NCBI RefSeq assembly: GCF_014655715.1
Contig: NZ_BNBM01000012.1
Coordinates: forward strand, 62,001-126,000
Direction of reading: 5' to 3'
Length of the DNA stretch: 64,000 nucleotides
Source: Streptomyces lanatus
GTDB lineage: Bacteria; Actinomycetota; Actinomycetes; Streptomycetales; Streptomycetaceae
Shown one piece after another: positions 9,927-18,052 of the stretch (position 1 is its first letter; the number at the start of each line of letters is the position of its first letter). A program made the position numbers and the translations under genes. A model generated the notes under the pieces. That model was not told the DNA's origin, did no database searches, and saw only the letters and a program-made list of their open reading frames with translations.

Positions 9927-10970
9927 ATGTCTCGCAGCCTCAATCTCGCAGTGATTCCCGGTGACGGCATCGGGCAGGAAGTCGTGGCCGAAGGGCTCAA
10001 GGTCCTCTCCGCCGTCCTCCCGCAGGATGTGAAGCTGGAGACCAAGGAGTTCGACTTCGGCGCCCGGCGCTACCACGCCACCGGTGAGACCCTCACCGAC
10101 GCCGACGTCGACGCGCTGAAGAAGCACGACGCGATCCTGCTCGGCGCCATCGGCGACCCGTCGGTGCCGTCCGGTGTCCTGGAGCGCGGCTTCCTGCTGA
10201 AGCTCCGCTTCCTCTTCGACCACCACGTCAACCTGCGTCCGTCGAAGCTGCTCCCGGGTGTCGCCACCCCGCTGGCGGGCGAGCCGTCGATCGACTTCAT
10301 CGTCGTCCGCGAGGGCACCGAGGGCCCGTACACCGGCAACGGCGGCACCATCCGCAAGGGCACCGAGCACGAGGTCGCCACCGAGGTCTCCGTGAACACG
10401 GCCTTCGGTGTCGAGCGCGTGGTGCGTGACGCGTTCGCCCGCGCCCAGGCCCGGCCGCGCAAGAAGCTGGCGCTGATCCACAAGAACAACGTGCTGACCT
10501 TCGCCGGTCACCTGTGGACGAACGTCTTCAACAAGGTGGCCGAGGAATTCCCCGACGTCACCACCGAGTACATGCACGTCGACGCCGCGACCATCTACCT
10601 GGTCACCCAGCCCGAGCGGTTCGACGTCATCGTCACCGACAACCTCTTCGGCGACATCATCACCGACCTCGCCGCGGCCGTCTCCGGCGGCATCGGCGTC
10701 GCGGCGAGCGGCAACATCAACCCGAGCGGCGACTTCCCGTCGATGTTCGAGCCGGTCCACGGCTCCGCGCCCGACATCGCCGGCCAGGGCAAGGCCGACC
10801 CCACCGCCACGGTCCTGTCCGTCGCCCTGCTCCTGCGGCACCTCGGCTACGACGCCGAGGCCGCCCGGATCGACGAGGCCGTCTCCGCGGACCTCGCCGA
10901 GCGCACCGGCAAGCCCGCCCGCTCGACGTCGGAGATCGGCGACGCGCTGGCCGTACGAGTAGCCGGCTGA
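9927..10970 (+). CDS. leuB: 3-isopropylmalate dehydrogenase
   Basis: A 347-residue enzyme of the isocitrate/isopropylmalate dehydrogenase family that oxidises and decarboxylates 3-isopropylmalate with NAD+ in leucine synthesis. It starts NLAVIPGDGIGQEV, keeps the substrate-binding region RFLFDHHVNLRPSK, the REGTEGPYTG block, the HKNNVLTF Lys, the Mg-binding Asp run in VIVTDNLFGDIITDLAA, and EPVHGSAPDIAGQGKADP near the C-terminus that binds the nucleotide. GAGGAG precedes the ATG. The gene is single, followed by a repeat element and a terminator. Confidence 0.97.
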   Translation: MSRSLNLAVIPGDGIGQEVVAEGLKVLSAVLPQDVKLETKEFDFGARRYHATGETLTDADVDALKKHDAILLGAIGDPSVPSGVLERGFLLKLRFLFDHHVNLRPSKLLPGVATPLAGEPSIDFIVVREGTEGPYTGNGGTIRKGTEHEVATEVSVNTAFGVERVVRDAFARAQARPRKKLALIHKNNVLTFAGHLWTNVFNKVAEEFPDVTTEYMHVDAATIYLVTQPERFDVIVTDNLFGDIITDLAAAVSGGIGVAASGNINPSGDFPSMFEPVHGSAPDIAGQGKADPTATVLSVALLLRHLGYDAEAARIDEAVSADLAERTGKPARSTSEIGDALAVRVAG

Positions 10971-10972
10971 CC

Positions 10973-11016
10973 CTCCCCCACTGCCTTAACGGCGTGGGGG
11001 GACCCCCACCGCTCAC
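10973..11016 (+). repeat. Streptomyces-type intergenic palindromic repeat, copy 2
   Basis: This copy begins 2 bp after the leuB stop and reads CTCCCCCACTGCCTTAA on the plus strand, with GGGGGG and CCCCC arms. It is in opposite orientation to the copy at 7953-7997. It may act as an mRNA 3'-end stabiliser or terminator for leuB. Confidence 0.7.
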
Positions 11017-11028
11017 TCGAATCCTTTC

Positions 11029-11062
11029 GAAGCCGTCGGGTCACTCCGTACCCGGCGGCTTC
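11029..11062 (+). terminator. Terminator-like hairpin after leuB
   Basis: GAAGCCGTCGGGT pairs with ACCCGGCGGCTTC across an 8-base loop with one mismatch. No long T run follows, which is usual for Streptomyces terminators. Confidence 0.65.
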
Positions 11063-11208
11063 CCCATGCCCGCCGCCGGGTGGCACCATCAGCCCTTGGG
11101 TCGCGATACACGCCGGATCACGCCGATCAGGCCGATTTCTTCCACGGCTTCCGCTTGCGATAATCGAACGCGGAGCCGCGGAATCAGGGAATGCTCGGAC
11201 GTCCTAGC

Positions 11209-11230
11209 ACTGGCCACTGGCAGTACTGGC
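11209..11230 (+). promoter_or_regulatory. Triple ACTGGC repeat upstream of ilvE
   Basis: ACTGGC occurs at 11209, 11216 and 11225, the last within the near-palindrome GGCAGTACTGGC. It lies 47 bp upstream of the ilvE start in an otherwise gene-free stretch (10971-11276) that also holds the repeat and the leuB terminator. Its use as a binding site is inference. Confidence 0.3.
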
Positions 11231-11276
11231 GTGAGCGCGGCCCGCCACAATCAAAACCGGTGAAGGACATCCACTC

Positions 11277-12365
11277 ATGACGACGCCCACGATCGAGCTC
11301 AAGCCCTCAGCCAGCCCGCTCTCCGCCGCCGAGCGCGAGGCGATACTGGCCAACCCGGGGTTCGGCCGCCACTTCACCGACCACATGGTGACGATCAAGT
11401 GGACCGAGGGCCGCGGCTGGCACGACGGCGAGCTCGTGCCGTACGCGCCGCTCTCCCTCGACCCGGCCACCATGGTCCTGCACTACGCGCAGGAGATCTT
11501 CGAGGGGCTGAAGGCCTACCGCCAGCCCGACGGGTCCGTCGCCTCCTTCCGCCCCGAGAAGAACGCCAAGCGCTTCCAGGCGTCGGCCCGCCGGCTCGGC
11601 ATGCCGGAGCTGCCGGTCGAGACGTTCATCGAGGCGTGCGACGCGCTGGTCGGACAGGACGAGGCGTGGGTGCCGGCGCACGGCGGCGAGGAGTCCCTCT
11701 ACCTGCGCCCCTTCATGTTCGCCACCGAGGTCGGCCTGGGCGTCAAGCCGGCCAGCGAGTACCTCTTCATCGTCATCGCCTCCCCGGCCGGCGCCTACTT
11801 CCCCGGTGGTGTGAAGCCGGTCTCCATCTGGGTCTCCGAGGACCACGTCCGCGCGGTGCCCGGCGGCATGGGCGACGCCAAGACGGGCGGCAACTACGCC
11901 GCGTCCCTGCTCGCCCAGGCCGAGGCCGCCGCCGAGGGCTGCGCACAGGTCTGCTACCTCGACGCGGTCGAGCGCAAGTGGGTCGAGGAGCTCGGCGGCA
12001 TGAACCTGTACTTCGTGTACGGCGACAAGATCGTCACCCCCTCCCTCACCGGCTCCATCCTGGAGGGCGTCACCCGCGACTCCCTCCTCACCGTCGCCCG
12101 TGACCTCGGCTACGAGGCGGAGGAGGGCCGGGTCTCCGTCGACCAGTGGCAGCGCGACTCCGAGAACGGCACCCTCACCGAGGTCTTCGCCTGCGGTACG
12201 GCCGCCGTCATCACGCCGGTCGGCATCGTCAAGCGCACGGGCGCCGAGTGGCGCCAGGGTGACGGCGAGCCCGGCGAGGTGACGCTGAAGCTGCGCCAGG
12301 CCCTCCTCGACATTCAGCGGGGCAAGGCCGACGACCAGCACGGGTGGATGCACAAGCTGGGCTAG
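11277..12365 (+). CDS. ilvE: Branched-chain amino acid aminotransferase
   Basis: A 362-residue PLP-dependent fold-type IV aminotransferase that makes the last step of leucine, isoleucine and valine synthesis and the first of their breakdown. YAQEIFEGLKAY, FRPEKNAKRFQASARRL, YLRPFMFA, the PLP-lysine region GDAKTGGNYAASLLAQ and ELGGMNLYFVY are all as expected, with the ACGTAAVITPVG phosphate-binding loop near the end. Length is normal. Its TAG stop shares a CTAG tetranucleotide with the stop of the convergent permease, and its likely terminator lies inside that gene. Confidence 0.97.
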   Translation: MTTPTIELKPSASPLSAAEREAILANPGFGRHFTDHMVTIKWTEGRGWHDGELVPYAPLSLDPATMVLHYAQEIFEGLKAYRQPDGSVASFRPEKNAKRFQASARRLGMPELPVETFIEACDALVGQDEAWVPAHGGEESLYLRPFMFATEVGLGVKPASEYLFIVIASPAGAYFPGGVKPVSIWVSEDHVRAVPGGMGDAKTGGNYAASLLAQAEAAAEGCAQVCYLDAVERKWVEELGGMNLYFVYGDKIVTPSLTGSILEGVTRDSLLTVARDLGYEAEEGRVSVDQWQRDSENGTLTEVFACGTAAVITPVGIVKRTGAEWRQGDGEPGEVTLKLRQALLDIQRGKADDQHGWMHKLG

Positions 12366-13813
12366 TTCTCGGCCGTGACCGTCAGGGCCGCCACGGACTC
12401 CGTGTCCGTGGTGGCCCTTTCGTGCGACTGAGAGGACTTGCCGAGTGTCAGCAGCACGTACACCACGCCCCCCACGACCCCCGACACCAGGAAACTGCAG
12501 TCCACCCCGCCGGTCAGCCCCAGCAGCGGCCCCTCGTACGACGGCAGGGACACGGCGAGCAGACCCACCGCCGCGCCCAGTCCCCAGGCCACCGTCGCCG
12601 GGATGTTCCACCCGCCCCGGTACCAGTAGATCCCGCCGCGCGCCCGGCGGTTGAAGACCTGGAGGGCGTCCGCGTCGTAGACGCCATGGCAGCGTGCGAA
12701 GCCGATCAGGGTGATGACCGCCCATGGGGTGCCGATCGCCGTCAGCAGCAGCACGAAGGACGTCATCGCGTCCTGAGCGGTCGAGGCGTAGTGGCCGACG
12801 AAGACACAGACCGTGGCGACGACCGCGACGGTGCAGGTGGCGCGGGCGCGGGAGGCGCGCGGCAGGATGGCGTCGAGGTCGAGGCCCATGGAGTAGAGCA
12901 TCAGACCCGCGTTGCCGACCGAGCCGGCCGAGGCGGCGAGCAGCAGCGGCAGCAGGTACCAGGCGGGGGAGGCGTCGACCAGGGGACCGGCGTAGTCGAG
13001 GGCCGCGCGTGCCGCGTACGACGTGAAGGTGCCGAAGAGCTGGGGGACCAGCAGCCCCAGCAGCAGGCCGAGCCAGGTCGCGTGCAGTACCCGGCGGGAG
13101 GTGTGGCGGGCCGGTGAGATGTAGCGGGTGTAGTCGCCGAGGAGGGTGATGAAGGCGATCGGGCCCGACAGCCCCGCCGCCACCGCCGCCAGCAGCCAGG
13201 TCGGCCAGAACCCGCCCAGCAGATAGCCGCCCGCCTCCGGCAGCGCGTCGGTCGTGAAGTGCGGGGCGTAGGCGATCACGCCGAGGAGCAGCAGGGCCGT
13301 CATGCCGACCGCGAGGATCCTCGACATGGCGAGCAGCACGCGATAGCCGTACACCGCGCCCGCGACGGTCGCCGCGGCCAGCAGCCCGTACACCACGCCG
13401 TACGACACCCCGCTCGCCGGCATCCCGAACAGCCGGCCCAGCACGCCCACCATCACATCGCCGCCGATCCACACGGTCAGGGCGGTGTAGCCGAGGGCGA
13501 GCAGCAGGCCGACCACCGAGCCGACCAGGCGGCCGCGCACGCCGAACTGGGCGCCGGATGACGTGGACAGGTTCGTCGCCGTGCGCAGGGAGATCAGGGC
13601 CAGCGGGGCGGTGAGGGCCGTGCCGACCACGGTGCCCACCACGATCGAGCTCACCGACGCCCACCAGCCCAGGCCGAAGGACGGCGGCAGCCAGCCGAAG
13701 ACGATCACTCCGAGGCAGAGGTTCGACCCGAGCAGGATCGAGACGAGGTCCCGTGGGCCGCTGGTGCGTTCCTCCTCGGGGATGGTGTCGACTCCGCGCT
13801 GTTCCATCGGCAT
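12362..13813 (-). CDS. NCS1-family purine/cytosine permease
   Basis: A 483-residue integral membrane protein with about twelve hydrophobic segments. The opening RTSGPRDLVSILLGSNLCLG and the STSSGAQFGVRGR and GDYTRYISP blocks mark the nucleobase:cation symporter 1 family, which carries cytosine, purines, allantoin, hydantoins and related compounds with H+ or Na+. The start has GAGGGAG upstream. It is divergent from the ureAB-ureC-aguA-tetR operon and shares with it an upstream operator (13905-13923), so a nitrogen-compound importer for that module is likely, although the substrate is unknown. Confidence 0.9.
   Translation of the reverse strand: MPMEQRGVDTIPEEERTSGPRDLVSILLGSNLCLGVIVFGWLPPSFGLGWWASVSSIVVGTVVGTALTAPLALISLRTATNLSTSSGAQFGVRGRLVGSVVGLLLALGYTALTVWIGGDVMVGVLGRLFGMPASGVSYGVVYGLLAAATVAGAVYGYRVLLAMSRILAVGMTALLLLGVIAYAPHFTTDALPEAGGYLLGGFWPTWLLAAVAAGLSGPIAFITLLGDYTRYISPARHTSRRVLHATWLGLLLGLLVPQLFGTFTSYAARAALDYAGPLVDASPAWYLLPLLLAASAGSVGNAGLMLYSMGLDLDAILPRASRARATCTVAVVATVCVFVGHYASTAQDAMTSFVLLLTAIGTPWAVITLIGFARCHGVYDADALQVFNRRARGGIYWYRGGWNIPATVAWGLGAAVGLLAVSLPSYEGPLLGLTGGVDCSFLVSGVVGGVVYVLLTLGKSSQSHERATTDTESVAALTVTAEN
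12384..12420 (+). terminator. Hairpin terminator for ilvE embedded in the permease coding end
   Basis: AGGGCCGCCACGGAC pairs with GTCCGTGGTGGCCCT (15 bp, one G-T pair), loop TCCGT, then TT. It starts 19 bp past the ilvE stop, within the last 20 codons of the convergent permease. Confidence 0.6.
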
Positions 13814-13904
13814 GGGTGGCTCCCTCGGCTGCCTCGGTTTGAGTGACGTTCAATCTGAGGTGCGCCAGGTTTGCTGTCAACCTTTCGGTCGGTGGAATTT
13901 CATG

Positions 13905-13923
13905 TTTAGAGTGATGCTCTAAA
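13905..13923. promoter_or_regulatory. Operator palindrome between permease and urease operon
   Basis: The sequence TTTAGAGTGATGCTCTAAA is a perfect 7-5-7 inverted repeat lying 27 bp before the ureAB start and 91 bp before the permease start. It is well placed to control both. The local TetR gene at the end of the operon is a candidate binder (inference). Confidence 0.6.
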
Positions 13924-13950
13924 GTCGAGTCTGCAAGGAGGTGCCGCGTC

Positions 13951-14631
13951 GTGAGACTGACCCCCACGGAACGTGACCGGCTGCTGCTCTTCGGAGCCGC
14001 CGAACTGGCCCGGGCACGCCGGGCCAGAGGGCTCAGGCTGAACGTGCCCGAGGCGACCGCGGTCATCGCGGACACCGTGTGCGAGGCCGCCCGGGACGGG
14101 GCGCGGCTCGCCGAGGCGATCGAGCGGGCGCGCGGTGTGCTCGGCCCGGACGATGTCCTGCCGGGCGTCGCGGACGTCGTCACCGAGGTGCATGTGGAGG
14201 CGGTCTTCGACGACGGCTCACGGCTCGCGGTCGTGTCCGATCCGCTCGGCGGCGGGCTCGGCCCCGAGGCCCCTGGCGCGCTGCTGCCGGGCCCGCGGCA
14301 CGCCGAGCCGGAGGCGGACGTAAGGCTGACGGTCGTCAACACCGCCACCGTGCCCGTCTCCGTCACCTCGCACTTCCACTTCTTCGAGGCCAACCCGCGA
14401 CTCGACTTCGACCGCGCGACGGCCTACGGGATGCGGCTCGCCGTGCCCGCCGGGTCGTCCGTGCGGTTCGGGCCGGGGGAGGGCGTGGAGGTCGGGCTCA
14501 TACCGATCGGGGGTGACCGGATCGCCGTCGGGTTCGCCGGTCTCGTCGACGGGGCGCTGGACGCGCCGGGGGTGAAGGAAGAGGCCCTGCGCAGGGCCGC
14601 CGCCTGCGGATATCTGGGAGTCGAGCAGTGA
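13951..14631 (+). CDS. ureAB: Urease gamma-beta fusion subunit
   Basis: A 226-residue fusion of the urease gamma subunit (residues about 1-100, starting RLTPTERDRLLLFGAAELAR and ending LPGVADVV) and beta subunit (about 115-226, with NTATVPVSVTSHFHFFEANP and the GFAGLVDG end). Such fusions are known in Streptomyces. With UreC it should form the urease apoprotein. The GTG at 13951 has AAGGAGG 8 bp before it. Its stop overlaps the ureC start (GTGA), pointing to coupled translation. No ureD, E, F or G is present in the window. Confidence 0.92.
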   Translation: MRLTPTERDRLLLFGAAELARARRARGLRLNVPEATAVIADTVCEAARDGARLAEAIERARGVLGPDDVLPGVADVVTEVHVEAVFDDGSRLAVVSDPLGGGLGPEAPGALLPGPRHAEPEADVRLTVVNTATVPVSVTSHFHFFEANPRLDFDRATAYGMRLAVPAGSSVRFGPGEGVEVGLIPIGGDRIAVGFAGLVDGALDAPGVKEEALRRAAACGYLGVEQ

Positions 14632-16301
14632 ACCCGTACGAGTACGCCGCCACCCATGGCCCCCGCGCCGGCGACCGTGTCCGGCTCGGCGACTCCGGGC
14701 TGACGATCCGGGTCGAGGAGGACTCGCAGCGCTACGGCGACGAGTTCCTCGCCGGGTTCGGCAAGACCGCCCGGGACGGGCTGCACCTCAAGGCCGCCGC
14801 CGTCCGGGACACCTGTGACGTCGTGATCAGCAATGTCGTGGTGATCGACGCGGCCCTCGGGATCCGCAAGGTCTCCATCGGCATCAGGGAGGGCCGGATC
14901 TGCTCGATCGGGCGGGCCGGGAACCCCGACACCCTCGACGGGGTCGACGTCGTCGTCGGCACGGGCACGTCCATCGTGTCCGGCGAGGGGCTCATCGCCA
15001 CCGCCGGGGCCGTCGACACCCACGTCCATCTGCTGTCGCCGCGCGTCATGGAGGCGTCGCTCGCCTCCGGGGTGACCACGATCATCGGGCAGGAGTTCGG
15101 GCCGGTGTGGGGCGTCGGCGTCAACTCGCCCTGGGCGCTGCGGCACGCCTTCAACGCCTTCGACGCCTGGCCGGTCAACATCGGCTTCCTGGGCCGGGGT
15201 TCGTCCTCCGACCAGGCCCCCTTGGTGGAGGCCCTCGCCGAGGGCGGCGCGTCCGGCTTCAAGGTGCACGAGGACATGGGCGCCCACACCCGGGCGCTGG
15301 ACACGGCCCTGCGGGTCGCCGAGGAGCACGACGTCCAGGTCGCCCTGCACAGCGACGGGCTGAACGAATGCCTGTCGGTGGAGGACACCTTGCGGGTCCT
15401 GGAGGGGCGCACCATCCACGCCTTCCACATCGAGGGCTGCGGCGGCGGACACGTCCCGAACGTGCTGAAGATGGCCGGCGTGCCGAACGTCATCGGCTCC
15501 TCCACCAACCCCACCCTGCCCTTCGGGCGGGACGCCGTCGCCGAGCACTACGGCATGATCGTCTCCGTCCACGACCTGAAGACCGACCTGCCCGGCGACG
15601 CCGCCATGGCCCGCGACCGCATCCGCGCCGGGACCATGGGCGCCGAGGACGTGCTGCACGACCTGGGCGCGATCGGCATCACCTCGTCCGACGCGCAGGG
15701 CATGGGACGGGCCGGCGAGACCGTGCGCCGCACCTTCGCGATGGCCGGGAAGATGAAGGCCGAGTTCGGCGCCCCGGACGACAGCCACGACAACGAGCGC
15801 GTCCTGCGCTACATGGCCAAGCTGACCCTCAACCCGGCCATCGCCCACGGCCTCGCCCACGAGGTGGGGTCGCTGGAGGTCGGCAAGCTCGCCGACATCG
15901 TGCTGTGGCGGCCGGAGTACTTCGGCGCCAAGCCGCAGCTTGTCCTCAAGTCCGGTTTCCCGGCGTACGGCGTGACCGGCGACCCGAACGCCGCCACCGA
16001 CACCTGCGAACCCCTCGTCCTGGGCCCGCAGTTCGGGTCGTACGGCGCCACCCCCGCCGACCTCTCCGTCGCCTTCGTGGCCCGGGCCGCCCTCGACCAG
16101 GGCCACGACACCATGCCGACCCGGCGCCGCAGGGTCGCCGTGCGCGGCACGCGCGGCATCGGACCGGCGGATCTGCGCCTGAACTCCCGTACCGGAACGG
16201 TCGATGTCGACCAGCGCACCGGCCTGGTGACCCTCGACGGCGAACCCCTGCGCTCACAGCCGGCCGACTCGGTCGCCCTGAACCGCCTCTACTTCCTCTA
16301 G
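14628..16301 (+). CDS. ureC: Divergent urease alpha subunit (orphan locus)
   Basis: A 557-residue amidohydrolase-fold urease subunit. The nickel ligands are all present: His132 and His134 (DTHVH), the carbamylated Lys212 (FKVHED), the later His residues in ALHSD and FHIEG, and Asp355 (TSSDAQG). The active-site flap His315 is kept but the preceding flap Cys of classical ureases is Val, and its neighbour His is Asp (SVHDLK against VCHHLD). The Gly-rich segment after the first His pair is shorter and different, and the Ala in DSQAMGR is Gly. It is probably metal-binding and active, but perhaps with altered substrate or kinetics. aguA follows after 8 bp. Confidence 0.9.
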   Translation: MNPYEYAATHGPRAGDRVRLGDSGLTIRVEEDSQRYGDEFLAGFGKTARDGLHLKAAAVRDTCDVVISNVVVIDAALGIRKVSIGIREGRICSIGRAGNPDTLDGVDVVVGTGTSIVSGEGLIATAGAVDTHVHLLSPRVMEASLASGVTTIIGQEFGPVWGVGVNSPWALRHAFNAFDAWPVNIGFLGRGSSSDQAPLVEALAEGGASGFKVHEDMGAHTRALDTALRVAEEHDVQVALHSDGLNECLSVEDTLRVLEGRTIHAFHIEGCGGGHVPNVLKMAGVPNVIGSSTNPTLPFGRDAVAEHYGMIVSVHDLKTDLPGDAAMARDRIRAGTMGAEDVLHDLGAIGITSSDAQGMGRAGETVRRTFAMAGKMKAEFGAPDDSHDNERVLRYMAKLTLNPAIAHGLAHEVGSLEVGKLADIVLWRPEYFGAKPQLVLKSGFPAYGVTGDPNAATDTCEPLVLGPQFGSYGATPADLSVAFVARAALDQGHDTMPTRRRRVAVRGTRGIGPADLRLNSRTGTVDVDQRTGLVTLDGEPLRSQPADSVALNRLYFL

Positions 16302-16309
16302 GACTGCTG

Positions 16310-17329
16310 ATGACCTACCGCATGCCCCCCGAATGGGCCCCGCACGAGCGCACCTGGATGGCCTGGCCGGGGCCGAACGCGACCTTCGAGGACGCCGAGG
16401 ACCTCATGGCCGCCAGGCTGGCCTGGGCGTCCGTCGCCCGCGCCGTCCGCCGCTTCGAGCCGGTGACGATGGTGCACGGGCCTGGGCAGGGCGAGTCGGC
16501 GCGTGCGCTGCTCGGCCCGGACATCGACCTGGCGGAGCGGGAGCTCGACGACGCGTGGATGCGCGACATCGGCCCGACCTTCGTCAGCGACGGTCGTCAA
16601 CTGGCCGCGGTGGACTGGGTGTTCAACGGCTGGGGCGCCCAGGGCTGGGCCCGCTGGGAGAACGACTCCAAGATCGCCCGCCATGTCGCGGACCTGGCCG
16701 GGGTACCGGTGCTGTCCTCGCCGCTGGTCAACGAGGGCGGCGCGATCCACGTCGACGGCGAGGGCACGGTGCTTCTCACCGACACCGTCCAGCTCGGCGC
16801 GGGTCGCAACCCCGGCTGGACCCGCGAGCAGGTCGAGGCCGAGATCCACGCCAGGCTCGGCACCCGCAAGGCGATCTGGCTCCCGCGCGGCCTCACCGGC
16901 GACTATCCGCCGTACGGCTTCGGCACCCTTGGCCATGTCGACATCGTCGCCGCGTTCGCCCGCCCCGGCGTGGTCGTGGCCCACTCTCAGCCCGACCCCG
17001 CCCACCCCGACCACGAGGTGACCAAGGAGGTCATCGGACTGCTGCGGGCGCAGACCGACGCGCGGGGCCGCCGCCTGGAGGTCGTCGAGGTCCCGGCGCC
17101 CACCGTCCTCGAGGCCGACGGACACTGGGCCGACTACTCCTACATCAACCACTACCTCTGCAACGGCGGCGTCGTGCTCTGCGGCTTCGACGACCCGCGC
17201 GACGAGATCGCGGCCGGTATCTTCCGGCGGCTGTTCCCGAAGCGGACGGTGACGCTCGTCGACGCCCGTACGATCTTCGCGGGTGGTGGAGGCATCCACT
17301 GCATCACACAGCAGCAGCCGAAGATCTAG
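16310..17329 (+). CDS. aguA: Agmatine deiminase
   Basis: A 339-residue guanidine-modifying enzyme of the agmatine deiminase/peptidyl-arginine deiminase-like family, which converts agmatine to N-carbamoylputrescine and ammonia. PPEWAPHERTWMAWP at the start, DDAWMRDIGPTFV, NGWGAQGW, NEGGAIHVDGEG, GTLGHVDIVAAF and the nucleophile Cys in GGGGIHCITQQQP are all present. The ATG at 16310 has AGGA before it and fits 8 bp behind ureC; the frame stays open far upstream only as an overlap of ureC. No N-carbamoylputrescine amidase gene is nearby, so the pathway must be finished elsewhere. tetR follows after 8 bp. Confidence 0.93.
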   Translation: MTYRMPPEWAPHERTWMAWPGPNATFEDAEDLMAARLAWASVARAVRRFEPVTMVHGPGQGESARALLGPDIDLAERELDDAWMRDIGPTFVSDGRQLAAVDWVFNGWGAQGWARWENDSKIARHVADLAGVPVLSSPLVNEGGAIHVDGEGTVLLTDTVQLGAGRNPGWTREQVEAEIHARLGTRKAIWLPRGLTGDYPPYGFGTLGHVDIVAAFARPGVVVAHSQPDPAHPDHEVTKEVIGLLRAQTDARGRRLEVVEVPAPTVLEADGHWADYSYINHYLCNGGVVLCGFDDPRDEIAAGIFRRLFPKRTVTLVDARTIFAGGGGIHCITQQQPKI

Positions 17330-17337
17330 GAGCACAG

Positions 17338-17937
17338 ATGGCCGGTGGGCGCAGGCAGGCGCCGCCCCGCGACGAGGTCCTCGCCGCCGCCATGGAGATG
17401 ATCGCCGAGCGCGGTCTGGAGAAACTCACCATGGCGGCGCTCGGCCGCGAGGTCGGGATGAGCAGCGGCCATCTCCTCTACTACTTCCACTCCAAGGACG
17501 AGCTGCTGCTGCGGACCCTGGAGTGGAGCGAGGGCCGGCTCGGCGGCGAGCGCGGCCGGCTGCTGACCCGCACCGCCTCCGCCCGCGAGCGGCTCGACGC
17601 CTACGTCGACCTGTACGTCCCCGAGGGCCATCGCGACCCGCACTGGACGCTGTGGATGGAGGTCTGGAACCGCTCGCAGAACGCCGACGACGACGCCCGC
17701 GACCGCCAGGCCGCCATCGAGGGCGCCTGGCACCGCGACCTGGTCGCGCTGCTGGCGGAGGGGGTGTCACACGGCGAGTTCCGCACGATCGACCCCGACC
17801 GCTTCGCCGCCCGGCTGCGGGCGCTCCTTGACGGCTTCTCCATCCATGTGGCCATCGGACTGCGCGGCACGGACCGGGCGCAAGTTCTGCGCCATGTACG
17901 GGAGTTCCTGGACGACAGCCTCCTCGCGGACTCCTGA
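17338..17937 (+). CDS. TetR-family regulator ending the urease/agmatine deiminase operon
   Basis: A 199-residue TetR-type protein: an N-terminal helix-turn-helix (MAALGREVGMSSGHLLYYFHSKDELL) with a ligand-binding domain behind it. GGAG precedes the ATG at 17338, 8 bp after aguA. As the last gene of a four-gene unit it probably controls that unit from the TTTAGAG-N5-CTCTAAA palindrome at 13905-13923 and may also control the divergent permease. The ligand could be a polyamine or guanidino compound, but nothing in the sequence proves this. It resembles BetI-like regulators in its length and SSGHLLYYF helix. Confidence 0.88.
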   Translation: MAGGRRQAPPRDEVLAAAMEMIAERGLEKLTMAALGREVGMSSGHLLYYFHSKDELLLRTLEWSEGRLGGERGRLLTRTASARERLDAYVDLYVPEGHRDPHWTLWMEVWNRSQNADDDARDRQAAIEGAWHRDLVALLAEGVSHGEFRTIDPDRFAARLRALLDGFSIHVAIGLRGTDRAQVLRHVREFLDDSLLADS

Positions 17938-18052
17938 GCCCACGCCCTGGTTGTACGCAATTTTGCGGATTGACCCTGTAGCGGATGGTGCGTTTGCCTC
18001 ATGGGGAGCCCTCGGCGCGGGCCGGGGGGCCATGGGGAGCACAGGGGGGAAC

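Noticed and set aside
11307..14393. Long minus-strand open frame over ilvE, permease and ureAB
   Set aside because: It runs across three genes with strong family matches; its codon bias is that of a shadow frame.
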